Part shown: positions 6,543 to 14,177 of the stretch, one piece after another | Position numbering within the stretch: position 1 is the stretch's first letter | Layout: the number at the start of each line of letters is the position of its first letter | Assembly: GCA_036555035.1 (NCBI GenBank) | Contig: DATBMB010000066.1 | Location: forward strand, 1 to 24,932 | Direction: 5' to 3' | Source: SG8-41 sp036555035 | Lineage (GTDB): Bacteria; Pseudomonadota; Gammaproteobacteria; Burkholderiales; SG8-41 | DNA: 24,932 nt | The notes under the pieces: generated by a model | What the model was told of the DNA's origin: nothing | The model's input: the letters and a program-made list of their open reading frames with translations, nothing else | Database searches by the model: none | Made by a program: the position numbers and the translations under genes

Positions 6543-7367
6543 ATGAGCCGCAGGCCGCTCAGGATCGGGATCTCGGCGCGCATCCTCCACCGTGTGCCAC
6601 GCGAGCTGGGATTTCAGGGCAAGACGCTGCAGTATCTCGAGCAGACGGTCGCGCACTGGCTGATGTCGGCGGGGGCGCTGGTCTTCATGATTCCCGCGAT
6701 CGCGGGCAATGGGCTGCTGCGGCGAGGCAATATCAGGGTCGCGGACTACGCCGCCGAGCTCGATGGCCTGGTCCTGCAGGGCGGGGCGGACGTCAGCCCG
6801 CAGACCTACGGCGAGGCGCCCGTCAAGCCGGCGTGGGCCGGAGACCGCACTCGCGACCTCTACGAGATCGATCTTCTGCAGGAGTTCGTCTCCCGTGGAA
6901 AGCCGGTGCTGGGCATCTGCCGCGGATTGCAGATCATCAACGTTGCCTTCGGCGGCACTCTCTACCAGGACATTCCCTCCCAGCACCGCGGCAAGGGCGC
7001 GCATCTCGATCTCGAGGCCTATGACGCGCACCACCACGCGGTGTCGATCGTTCCCGGCAGCGGCCTTGCCGCGCTCTATCCCGGCACGAGCGAGGCGCGC
7101 GTCAACAGCATCCACCACCAGGCGGTGAAGGTGCTGGGGCGCGACCTGGCGGTCGAGGCGCTATCCGTACCCGACCAGGTGATCGAAGCGCTGCGCTGGA
7201 AAGGGACGAGCTACGTTCTCGGCGTGCAGTGGCACCCGGAGTTCCACGACGACGCGAAACCCGACCTTCTCGACGGCGAATCGCTGCTGCACGAGTTTCT
7301 CGGTCAGGTGGAGAATGCGCGCGATCCGGGCGCGCGCAGGTCCTCGAACGAGGGCGTGACCGCCTGA
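6543..7367 (+). CDS. Class I glutamine amidotransferase-like gamma-glutamyl hydrolase (peptidase C26)
   Basis: Cytoplasmic hydrolase of the PuuD/C26 group, which cleaves gamma-glutamyl amide bonds such as gamma-glutamyl-GABA. The 274-aa protein has the complete triad: nucleophile Cys126 in GICRGLQ, and His231 and Glu233 in QWHPE. The family signatures LVLQGGADVSP (about 77-87) and SIHHQAVK (189-196) are also present. E. coli PuuD is 254 aa. The start is fixed by AAGGAGG at 6526-6532. The MITE-like element separates it from the YbdK-type ligase; before the insertion the two genes would have overlapped by ATGA. A ligase and a hydrolase acting on the same bond type suggests synthesis and turnover of one gamma-glutamyl metabolite (inference). 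No puuABC genes are nearby, so the PuuD role in putrescine breakdown should not be assumed. Confidence 0.88.
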   Translation: MSRRPLRIGISARILHRVPRELGFQGKTLQYLEQTVAHWLMSAGALVFMIPAIAGNGLLRRGNIRVADYAAELDGLVLQGGADVSPQTYGEAPVKPAWAGDRTRDLYEIDLLQEFVSRGKPVLGICRGLQIINVAFGGTLYQDIPSQHRGKGAHLDLEAYDAHHHAVSIVPGSGLAALYPGTSEARVNSIHHQAVKVLGRDLAVEALSVPDQVIEALRWKGTSYVLGVQWHPEFHDDAKPDLLDGESLLHEFLGQVENARDPGARRSSNEGVTA

Positions 7368-7421
7368 ATCCATGCCGTTGCGCTCCTGCCCGGGCACCGT
7401 CCCGACGCGTATCATAGGACC

Positions 7422-8837
7422 ATGCGCCCACGCCATCTGACCGCCGGTGGCATGCTCGCGGCCCTTGCCGTGATCGTCTTCGCGGCGCTCGCCGGCGCGC
7501 GGGCGGCGGGGACGGAGGACGCCCCGGTCGTGCTCCTCAAGCTCGAGGGCGCGGTCAGCCCGGCGACCGCCGACTACGTGGTGCGGGGCCTGCGCAAGGC
7601 CGCCGACCGCGGCGCCACTCTGGTCGTGCTGCAGATGGATACGCCGGGCGGGCTCGATACCTCGATGCGCTGGATCATCAAGGAGATCCTGGCTTCCCCC
7701 GTTCCGGTCGCGGCCTATGTCGGGCCGAGCGGCGCGCGCGCGGCGAGCGCGGGCACCTTCATCCTCTACGCGAGCCACCTCGCGGCGATGGCGCCCGCGA
7801 CCAACCTCGGTGCCGCGACGCCGGTGGCGATCGGCGGCGCGCCACAGGGCGATCCCGCGAAAGAGCGCAAGCCGGCGTCGAAAACCACGAAGAAATCGGA
7901 CAAGGACGCGGCCGAGGACGAGCCCGACCCCAAGGGCGCGATGACCCGCAAGCAGGTAAACGATGCGGCGGCCTACATCCGCAGCCTCGCGCAGTTGCGG
8001 GGGCGCAATGCCGACTGGGGCGAGCAGGCGGTGCGCGAGGCGGTGAGCCTCGCGGCCGAGGAGGCGAGGAAGCGCAAGGTGATCGATCTCGTCGCGGCCG
8101 ACGTGAGCGACCTGCTCAAACAGGTGCATGGAAGGAAGCTCACCGTGCAGGGCGTGGAGCGCACGCTCGACACCCGGGCGGCGGCGGTCACGACGCTCGA
8201 GCCGGACTGGCGCAACCGGCTGCTCGCCGTGATCACGGATCCGAGCATCGCGCTGATCATGATGATGATCGGGATCTACGGCCTCATCTTCGAGTTCTCC
8301 AACCCGGGCTACGTGCTGCCCGGCGTCGCGGGCGGGATCTGCCTGCTGCTCGCGCTCTATGCCTTCCAGCTCCTGCCGGTGAACTATGCCGGGCTGGGCC
8401 TGATCCTGCTCGGCCTGGCCTTCATCGTCGCGGAGGCGTTCCTGCCGAGCTTCGGCTCGCTCGGCATCGGGGGGGTCGTCGCGCTCGTGTTCGGCTCCGT
8501 GATCCTGTTCGATCCCGACCTCGCGGCCGGCTACACGCTGCCGCTGTCGTTCGTCGTGACGCTCTCGGTGGCGAGCGCGGCGGCGGTGTTCTTCACCGTC
8601 TGGTTCGCGCTCAAGGCGCGCCGCCGCCCGGTGGTGAGCGGGCAAGAGGAGATGATCGGGGCAAGCGGGACGGCGCTCGCCGCAATCGACCGCGAAGGCT
8701 GGGCGCAGGTGCGCGGCGAGAACTGGCGCGTGGTGACTGCAGCGCCGCTCGCGAGCGGTCAGAAGCTCAGGGTCACCGGCATCGACGGGCTCACCCTGCG
8801 CGTGGAACCGGATGACAGGCAAGGAGGCAGGGCATGA
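7422..8837 (+). CDS. NfeD-family membrane serine protease (long form, ClpP-like plus NfeD domain)
   Basis: Membrane-anchored protease partner of stomatin/slipin proteins. The 471-aa protein has a signal peptide (about 1-29), a ClpP/SppA-like protease domain with GARAASAGTF (Ser109 as the likely nucleophile) and Lys177 in RKQVNDAAAYIRS as the likely base, four to five membrane helices at about 265-395, and a C-terminal OB-fold NfeD domain at about 405-468. A Lys/Asp/Glu-rich stretch (about 144-172) lies between the serine and the lysine; it makes their spacing 68 residues, against about 41 in the archaeal enzyme 1510-N. The slipin gene overlaps the stop by ATGA (8834-8837). In Pyrococcus the paired protease cleaves its stomatin partner, and the same pairing is expected here. 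Confidence 0.92.
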   Translation: MRPRHLTAGGMLAALAVIVFAALAGARAAGTEDAPVVLLKLEGAVSPATADYVVRGLRKAADRGATLVVLQMDTPGGLDTSMRWIIKEILASPVPVAAYVGPSGARAASAGTFILYASHLAAMAPATNLGAATPVAIGGAPQGDPAKERKPASKTTKKSDKDAAEDEPDPKGAMTRKQVNDAAAYIRSLAQLRGRNADWGEQAVREAVSLAAEEARKRKVIDLVAADVSDLLKQVHGRKLTVQGVERTLDTRAAAVTTLEPDWRNRLLAVITDPSIALIMMMIGIYGLIFEFSNPGYVLPGVAGGICLLLALYAFQLLPVNYAGLGLILLGLAFIVAEAFLPSFGSLGIGGVVALVFGSVILFDPDLAAGYTLPLSFVVTLSVASAAAVFFTVWFALKARRRPVVSGQEEMIGASGTALAAIDREGWAQVRGENWRVVTAAPLASGQKLRVTGIDGLTLRVEPDDRQGGRA

Positions 8838-9604
8838 TCGAGCAAATCGGCGCGGGCGGTATTCTCTTATTAATTGTCATCCTGATCGCGGCATCGCTGC
8901 GCATCCTGCGCGAGTACGAGCGGGGCGTGGTGTTCATGCTCGGCCGCTTCTGGAAGGTCAAGGGGCCGGGCCTCATCGTGATCATTCCCGGCATCCAGCA
9001 AATGGTGCGGGTGGATCTGCGCACGGTCGTGATGGACGTGCCGAGCCAGGACGTGATCTCGCGCGATAACGTCTCGGTCAAGGTCAATGCCGTGATCTAC
9101 TTCCGGGTGATCGACGCGCAGAAGGCGATCATCCAGGTAGCGAACTTTCTCGAGGCGACGAGCCAGCTCGCGCAGACTACACTGCGCGCGGTGCTCGGCA
9201 AGCATGAGCTCGACGAGATGCTCGCCGAGCGCGAGAAGCTGAACCTCGACATCCAGCAGAGCCTGGATTCGCAGACCGACGCCTGGGGCATCAAGGTATC
9301 GAACGTCGAGATCAAGCACGTGGACCTCGATCCCTCCATGGTGCGGGCGATCGCGCAGCAGGCGGAGGCCGAGCGCGCCCGGCGCGCCAAGGTGATCCAC
9401 GCCGACGGCGAGCTGCAGGCTTCCGAGAAGCTCCTGCAGGCGGCGCAGATGCTGGCGCAACAGCCGCAGGCGATGCAGTTGCGCTACCTGCAGACCCTTG
9501 GCGCCATCGCCGGCGACAAGAGCTCGACCATCGTCTTCCCGGTGCCGATGGACCTTCTCGCGCCGTTTCTCGAGCTGATTGACAAGCGCCGCGCCGGCGG
9601 GTGA
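8834..9604 (+). CDS. Slipin (stomatin-like SPFH/band-7 membrane protein)
   Basis: A membrane scaffold protein that oligomerises and organises membrane microdomains. The 256-aa protein has one N-terminal hydrophobic segment (about 8-20), followed directly by the SPFH domain with the slipin signature REYERGVVFMLGR, then DVPSQDVISRDNVSVKVNAV and a C-terminal alanine/glutamate-rich helix (QQAEAERARRAKVIHADGE) of coiled-coil type. It ends with the hydrophobic LLAPFLELI segment that stomatins use for assembly, which in Pyrococcus is the substrate of the paired NfeD protease. It overlaps nfeD by ATGA, so the two are almost certainly co-translated. Length and order match the standard bacterial nfeD-slipin operon. 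Confidence 0.94.
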   Translation: MIEQIGAGGILLLIVILIAASLRILREYERGVVFMLGRFWKVKGPGLIVIIPGIQQMVRVDLRTVVMDVPSQDVISRDNVSVKVNAVIYFRVIDAQKAIIQVANFLEATSQLAQTTLRAVLGKHELDEMLAEREKLNLDIQQSLDSQTDAWGIKVSNVEIKHVDLDPSMVRAIAQQAEAERARRAKVIHADGELQASEKLLQAAQMLAQQPQAMQLRYLQTLGAIAGDKSSTIVFPVPMDLLAPFLELIDKRRAGG

Positions 9605-9616
9605 CGGCGGACTGAC

Positions 9617-10564
9617 ATGACCGTCGCCCTCGCCTTGATTGGCGGCGGACTCATTGCGCTGTTCGTAGGCGCGAATGCGCTGATCAAGGGCGCGGCGGCG
9701 CTGGCGCGGCGGTGGGGCATGGCCCCGCTCGTCGTGGGCCTCACTGTGGTGGCCGCCGGCACCAGCTCGCCGGAGTTCTTCGTCGTCACCGGCGCGGCAC
9801 TCGCCGGGCGCGACGGGATTTCGCTCGGGAACATTCTCGGTTCGAACAGCCTCAACATCGGCCTCATCCTCGGACTGACCGCCGTGGTGCGGCCGCTGCA
9901 GGCGCAGATGCAGCTGATCCGCTTCGACGTTCCGATCATGATCCTTGCGACGCTGGTGGTTGCGGCGTTCATCGCGGACGGCCGGCTGGGCCGCGTCGAA
10001 TCCGCCGCGCTGCTGGCCGCGCTCCTCTGCTACCTCGGATTCACGATATACATGGCGCGACGCGAGGCGAACGCGCGCGTGCAGGAGCAGTTTGCGGCCG
10101 AGGTCCCGGGCCCGCTGGGGAGTCTTGCCGCGGAGCTCGGGCTGATCGCGCTCGGGCTCGCGGCGCTCGCGCTCGGAGCGCAGGGCCTGCTATCCGGCGC
10201 CGTCACCGTTGCCGCCGCCGCCGGCGTGAGCGACAGCGTCATCGGCATCACAGTGGTCGCGGCCGGGACGACGGTGCCCGAGCTGATCACCTGTCTGGTC
10301 GCGGCGCTCAAGCGCGAGGGCGACATCGCCATCGGCAACATCATCGGCTCGAACATCTTCAACCTGCTCGGCGTGCTCGGGCTGGCGGGAACGCTTGCCC
10401 CGATCAGCGCCGCCGGCGTGCAGCCCACGGAATTGTGGGGTGCCGTGCTGCTCGCGGCGCTGAGCCTCCCGATCATGTGGCGTGGTCAGATCGTCAGCCG
10501 CCCGGAAGGCGCGCTGCTGCTCGCGCTCTACGTGGTCTATCTGGCGCTGATCTGGAACGGTTGA
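9617..10564 (+). CDS. CaCA-family calcium/sodium (cation) antiporter, YrbG-like
   Basis: Inner-membrane exchanger moving Ca2+ (or another cation) against Na+ or H+. The 315-aa protein has about ten helices and the two inverted alpha-repeats that define the family. Repeat 1 has VVAAGTSSPEFFV and GNILGSNSLNIG; repeat 2 has VVAAGTTVPELIT and GNIIGSNIFNLLG. The paired acidic residues (Glu in SPE and PE) form the ion site. Length equals E. coli YrbG (325 aa) within a few residues. It starts 12 bp after the slipin gene and is likely in the same transcript. Ion choice cannot be settled from sequence. Confidence 0.92.
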   Translation: MTVALALIGGGLIALFVGANALIKGAAALARRWGMAPLVVGLTVVAAGTSSPEFFVVTGAALAGRDGISLGNILGSNSLNIGLILGLTAVVRPLQAQMQLIRFDVPIMILATLVVAAFIADGRLGRVESAALLAALLCYLGFTIYMARREANARVQEQFAAEVPGPLGSLAAELGLIALGLAALALGAQGLLSGAVTVAAAAGVSDSVIGITVVAAGTTVPELITCLVAALKREGDIAIGNIIGSNIFNLLGVLGLAGTLAPISAAGVQPTELWGAVLLAALSLPIMWRGQIVSRPEGALLLALYVVYLALIWNG

Positions 10565-10577
10565 CCAGGTGCTGACA

Positions 10578-11948
10578 ATGCCTTCGATGTGGCGAGTGGT
10601 GCGCGCCGTGGCGTCGGCGCTCGCGGGCATGGCGCTCACCTCCTGCGCGCTCGCCGCTCCCGCGCCGGCCGCCGGGACAGAGGGCCCGGCGATTTTCGGC
10701 ATACCGGTCGACTTCATCCTGTTCGCAATGACGCTGCTCGGCGTGGCGCTGTTTCACCGTTATACGCTGCAGGTCGCGCTCACGGGGCTTGCTGTCATCA
10801 CCCTCTACAAGCTCGGTTTCACCGGCTTCAAGGCCGGAGACGGGCTCCCCGGTCTTGCCCGGCACATGCTGCACGAGTGGGTGATCCTGACGAACCTGCT
10901 CGGGCTGCTGCTCGGCTTCGCCATCCTGTCCAGCCAATTCGAGAAGAGCCACATTCCGGCCATATTGCCGCGCTTTCTGCCGGATGACTGGAAAGGCGCG
11001 TTCGTGCTGCTGGTCATGATCTTCGTGCTGTCGAGCTTTCTCGACAACATTGCGGCGGCAATGATCGGGGGCACCATCGCGGCCACCGTGTTCCGGCGCA
11101 AGGTGCACATCGGCTACCTTGCGGCGATCGTCGCGGCCTCCAATGCCGGGGGCTCGGGCAGCGTGGTCGGCGACACGACGACGACGATGATGTGGATCGC
11201 CGGCGTGAGCCCGCTGGATGTCGTGGAGGCATTCATTGCCGCGGGCGTCGCGCTCGTGGTGTTCGGAATACCCGCCGCGCTGCAGCAGCAGCGCTACTCG
11301 CCGATCGTCAAGGACGCCTCGCGGCGCATCCATGTGGACTGGACTCGGGTCGGCATCGTCGCCGCGATCCTCGCCGCGGCGATCGGCACCAACGTCGCGG
11401 TCAACGTGGAGTTTCCACAAGTGTCGGATCGGTTTCCCTTCATCGGCGCGGCAGTTTGGGTCGCGATCCTGGCGTGCGTGCCAGTGCGCAAGCCCGACTG
11501 GTCGCTGCTCCCCGAAGCGCTCAAGGGCAGCATCTTCCTGCTGTCGCTCATCACCTGCGCGTCGATGATGCCGGTGGAAAAGCTCCCGGCCGCCTCGTGG
11601 GAGACCACGCTCGGCCTGGGGTTCGTCTCCGCGGTCTTCGACAACATTCCGCTCACGGCACTCGCCTTGAAGCAGGGCGGCTACGACTGGGGCTACCTGG
11701 CTTATGCGGTGGGATTCGGCGGCTCGATGATCTGGTTCGGCTCCTCGGCGGGCGTCGCGCTCTCCAACCTGTATCCCGAGGCGAAATCGGTCGGGCTCTG
11801 GCTGCGGCACGGGTGGCACATTGCGATCGCCTACGTGATCGGCTTCTTCGCCCTGTTCGTCATCCTGGGCTGGCATCCCAACCCCAAGCACAAAGGCGGG
11901 GAGATGGCGGCGCCGCCCGCCACGGTCACAGCGCCGGCCGCGCGCTAG
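10578..11948 (+). CDS. NhaD/ArsB-superfamily ion transporter (citrate transporter-like)
   Basis: Polytopic membrane protein of the ion-transporter superfamily that includes NhaD Na+/H+ antiporters and CitM-type carriers. The 456-aa protein starts with a signal-like hydrophobic segment. It has two repeat halves, each with a conserved Asp-Asn pair: SSFLDNIAAAMIGG and SAVFDNIPLTALAL. The loop NAGGSGSVVGDTTTTMMW in half one is mirrored by GFGGSMIWFGSSAGVALSN in half two. The start is ATG 10578 with AGG eight bases upstream; GTG 10569 would add three residues. It lies 13 bp after the exchanger gene. NhaD-like function is inferred from the DN motifs; an anion or carboxylate substrate cannot be ruled out. 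No clear terminator follows it. Confidence 0.83.
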   Translation: MPSMWRVVRAVASALAGMALTSCALAAPAPAAGTEGPAIFGIPVDFILFAMTLLGVALFHRYTLQVALTGLAVITLYKLGFTGFKAGDGLPGLARHMLHEWVILTNLLGLLLGFAILSSQFEKSHIPAILPRFLPDDWKGAFVLLVMIFVLSSFLDNIAAAMIGGTIAATVFRRKVHIGYLAAIVAASNAGGSGSVVGDTTTTMMWIAGVSPLDVVEAFIAAGVALVVFGIPAALQQQRYSPIVKDASRRIHVDWTRVGIVAAILAAAIGTNVAVNVEFPQVSDRFPFIGAAVWVAILACVPVRKPDWSLLPEALKGSIFLLSLITCASMMPVEKLPAASWETTLGLGFVSAVFDNIPLTALALKQGGYDWGYLAYAVGFGGSMIWFGSSAGVALSNLYPEAKSVGLWLRHGWHIAIAYVIGFFALFVILGWHPNPKHKGGEMAAPPATVTAPAAR

Positions 11949-12242
11949 GAATCTCCCGCGCGCCGCCGGGTCTCCGGTCGCTTGATGCAGTTGCTGAAGT
12001 ACGGTGCGCATCGCTTGGAAAAGTAACGCTAAGTTTCCTGTGAAGATGGCGAGGCCCAGCGTCGCGGAGAGGGTAGCCCGGTGCTTGATTTCGAATATGC
12101 CGAGGTATAGCATTGCCACGGATTAGCACGGCATTCCGCATAATAAAAAATCCCGCATCGGCCGCATGAATCAGGGTGCCTGCTGGCTTCATGTCGTTAT
12201 CGTGATCGGTCCCTTGCACAACCACTCCATCGGAGGATAGAC
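11949..12242. other. Intergenic leader before the TRAP operon
   Basis: A 294-bp gap less GC-rich than its surroundings, especially 12085-12160 (TAATAAAAAAT at 12141-12151). Possible promoter pieces are TTGATT (12085-12090) with TATAGC (12106-12111), but the spacing of 15 is short, and CATAAT (12139-12144) without a good -35. A sigma54-like TAGCACG (12124-12130) lacks a correctly spaced GC element. None is convincing alone, but a promoter for dctP must lie here. A frame of about 50 codons on the minus strand is discussed as a possible relic. Confidence 0.4.
12165..12193 (+). promoter_or_regulatory. Stem-loop in the dctP leader
   Basis: CATGAA (12165-12170) pairs with TTCATG (12188-12193), and inside it CAGG (12172-12175) pairs with CCTG (12179-12182) around GTG. 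It ends about 40 nt before the dctP ribosome-binding site. It may be a leader hairpin; no T-tract follows. Confidence 0.3.
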
Positions 12243-13409
12243 ATGCTGAAGAAATTCCTGAAGAAGAACGCCAATGCGCCGGAGCAGGCAAGCGCCACGC
12301 GCCGCAAGTTCCTGACCGGGGCAGCGGCGGCGACCGGGGCGGCAATCACGGCGTTCCCGATGATCGCCAAGGCGCAGGGCCCGGTGACGATGCGCTGGCA
12401 GAGCACATGGCCGGCGAAGGACATCTTCCACGAGTACGCGCTCGACTTCGCCAAGAAGGTGAACGACATGACGGGCGGCGAGCTCCGGATCGAGGTGCTG
12501 CCGGCGGGCGCGGTGGTGCCGGCGTTCGGCCTGCTCGACGCGGTCACCAAGGGCACGCTCGACGGGGGCCACGGGGTGCTGGTCTATCACTACGGCAAGC
12601 AAAACGCGCTCGCGCTGTGGGGATCCGGGCCGGCCTTTGCCATGGACGCACAGCAGCTTCTCGCCTGGCACAAGTACGGCGGCGGCAAGCAGCTGCTGGA
12701 CAAACTCTACAAATCGATCGGCGCCAACGTGGTCTCGTTCCCGTACGGCCCGATGCCAACGCAGCCGCTCGGCTGGTTCAAGAAGCCGATCACCAGCGTC
12801 GACGGCTTCAAGGGCCTCAAGTTCCGCACCGTCGGCATTTCGATTGACGTGTTCACGGGGCTCGGCGCGGCGGTGAACGCGCTGCCCGGCGGGGAAATCG
12901 TGCCGGCGATGGACCGCGGCCTGCTGGATGCGGCCGAGTTCAACAATGCCAGCTCCGACCGCCTGCTCGGATTCCCGGACGTCTCCAAGGTGTGCATGCT
13001 GCAAAGCTACCACCAGAACGCGGAGCAGTTCGAGATCATGTTCAACAAGCCGAAGTTCGATTCGCTGCCGGCCAAGATCAGGGCCGTGATCGAGAACGCG
13101 GTCGAGGCGGCGTCCCAGGACATGACCTGGAAGGCGATCCACCGCTATTCCCAGGACTACGTCGAGATGCAGCAGAAGCAGGGCGTGCGCTTCTACAAGA
13201 CGCCGGACTCGGTGCTCGCGCGCCAGCTCGTCGTCTACGACCAGGCCGCCGCGAAACGCAAGGACAACGCGCTGTTCAGGGAAATCGAGGAATCGCAGAA
13301 GCGATTCGCGGCACGCGCGGTACGCTGGTACCTCGACACCCAGGTCAGCCCGCGCATGGCCTATAACCACTACCATGCGCCTAAGAAGCCGGCGCAGAAG
13401 AAAGCCTGA
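12243..13409 (+). CDS. dctP: TRAP transporter periplasmic substrate-binding protein (DctP/FcbT1-TakP type)
   Basis: Periplasmic receptor that captures an organic acid and delivers it to the DctQM membrane complex. The 388-aa protein has a twin-arginine signal (RRKFLTGAAAATG, Arg20-Arg21) with probable cleavage after AKA-Q near residue 45, so it is exported folded through Tat. The conserved ligand-binding arginine of TRAP receptors sits in KGLKFRTVG (Arg195), and GWFKKPI (177-183) resembles the mannitol/chloroaromatic (COG4663) class that includes the 2-oxoacid receptor TakP. The start ATG has GGAGG at 12233-12237. It is followed by a strong terminator before dctQ, which should raise receptor levels over permease. 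The ligand is unknown; the dehydrogenase downstream hints at a hydroxy- or oxo-acid. Confidence 0.93.
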   Translation: MLKKFLKKNANAPEQASATRRKFLTGAAAATGAAITAFPMIAKAQGPVTMRWQSTWPAKDIFHEYALDFAKKVNDMTGGELRIEVLPAGAVVPAFGLLDAVTKGTLDGGHGVLVYHYGKQNALALWGSGPAFAMDAQQLLAWHKYGGGKQLLDKLYKSIGANVVSFPYGPMPTQPLGWFKKPITSVDGFKGLKFRTVGISIDVFTGLGAAVNALPGGEIVPAMDRGLLDAAEFNNASSDRLLGFPDVSKVCMLQSYHQNAEQFEIMFNKPKFDSLPAKIRAVIENAVEAASQDMTWKAIHRYSQDYVEMQQKQGVRFYKTPDSVLARQLVVYDQAAAKRKDNALFREIEESQKRFAARAVRWYLDTQVSPRMAYNHYHAPKKPAQKKA

Positions 13410-13435
13410 CGTCAGCGTATCGTAAGCGAGTACAG

Positions 13436-13469
13436 ACACCATCCGGCGGCCCCGGATGGTGTTTTTTTT
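13436..13469 (+). terminator. Rho-independent terminator between dctP and dctQ
   Basis: ACACCATCCGG (13436-13446) pairs perfectly with CCGGATGGTGT (13452-13462) around a 5-nt loop, giving an 11-bp GC-rich stem. It is followed by a run of eight T (13462-13469). This is a textbook terminator, placed inside the transporter operon. Partial read-through would give more receptor than permease. Confidence 0.93.
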
Positions 13470-13551
13470 GGGGGGTCGACAGTGGCGGGAACAGTCGGGT
13501 CGGATAGAATGGGCCCGGTAGCCGTCGCAGCGTCACCGGGAGGGTGCCGAC

Positions 13552-14175
13552 ATGCAGAGAACCCTGCTCTTCATTGACAAGATCAGTACCTGGGTCGGGC
13601 AGTTCTTCTCGTTCTGCATCGTGGTGCTCACCCTGCACGTTTCCTGGGAAGTGTTCGCGCGCTACGTGTTGAGCGCGCCGCGCGCCTGGGCCTTCGACTT
13701 CATGATCATGATGTACGGGACGCTGTTCATGATGGCGGGCGCCTACACGCTGTCGAAAAACGCGCACGTGCGCGGGGACGTGCTCTACGGCTTCTTCCAG
13801 CCCCGCACGCAGGCGACGATCGACCTCGTGCTCTACATCTTGTTCTTCATTCCTGGCGTGTTTGCGCTCACCTACGCGGGCTATTTCTACGCCGCGGAGT
13901 CCTGGCGAATCGGGGAGACTTCGAACATTACCTACGAAGGCCCGCCCTACTACCCGTTCAAGACGGTGATCCCGGTGGCGGGGGCGATCCTGATGGCGCA
14001 GGGCATCGTCGAGATCATCCGCTGCGTGATCTGCCTCAAGCAGGGCGCGTGGCCGTCGCGCCAGGTGGACGTCGAGGAAGTGGACGTGGGCAAGCTGAAG
14101 GAGGAGCTGCACGTCAAGGACGAGGACATCCAGAAGCTCGACGCGTACGTTACGCACGAGGGGCCCGCCCGGTGA
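13552..14175 (+). CDS. dctQ: TRAP transporter small permease subunit (DctQ/FcbT2 type)
   Basis: Small membrane subunit that binds the large permease in the TRAP complex. The 207-aa protein has four helices (about 17-35, 50-72, 95-115, 140-160) and the family pattern around WEVFARYVLSAPRAWAFDFM, where the Trp/Arg cluster is typical of DctQ. It ends in a charged cytoplasmic tail (about 170-207) rich in Asp, Glu and Lys, longer than in many DctQ proteins. The ribosome-binding site GGGAGG is at 13539-13544. Its stop TGA (13173+1000, i.e. 14173-14175) overlaps a possible GTG start of dctM, so the two permease subunits are coupled. A TAGAAT at 13505-13510 could be a -10 for secondary transcription after the terminator, but no good -35 matches it. 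Confidence 0.9.
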   Translation: MQRTLLFIDKISTWVGQFFSFCIVVLTLHVSWEVFARYVLSAPRAWAFDFMIMMYGTLFMMAGAYTLSKNAHVRGDVLYGFFQPRTQATIDLVLYILFFIPGVFALTYAGYFYAAESWRIGETSNITYEGPPYYPFKTVIPVAGAILMAQGIVEIIRCVICLKQGAWPSRQVDVEEVDVGKLKEELHVKDEDIQKLDAYVTHEGPAR

Positions 14176-14177
14176 AG

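Noticed and set aside
6233..6546. Several 65-90 codon frames inside the MITE-like element
   Set aside because: They run through inverted repeats on both strands and resemble no transposase; the element is best seen as non-coding.
12121..12142. Sigma54-like promoter (TAGCACG) upstream of dctP
   Set aside because: The -24-like part matches 6 of 7, but the -12 GC is one base out of register, which sigma54 does not tolerate.
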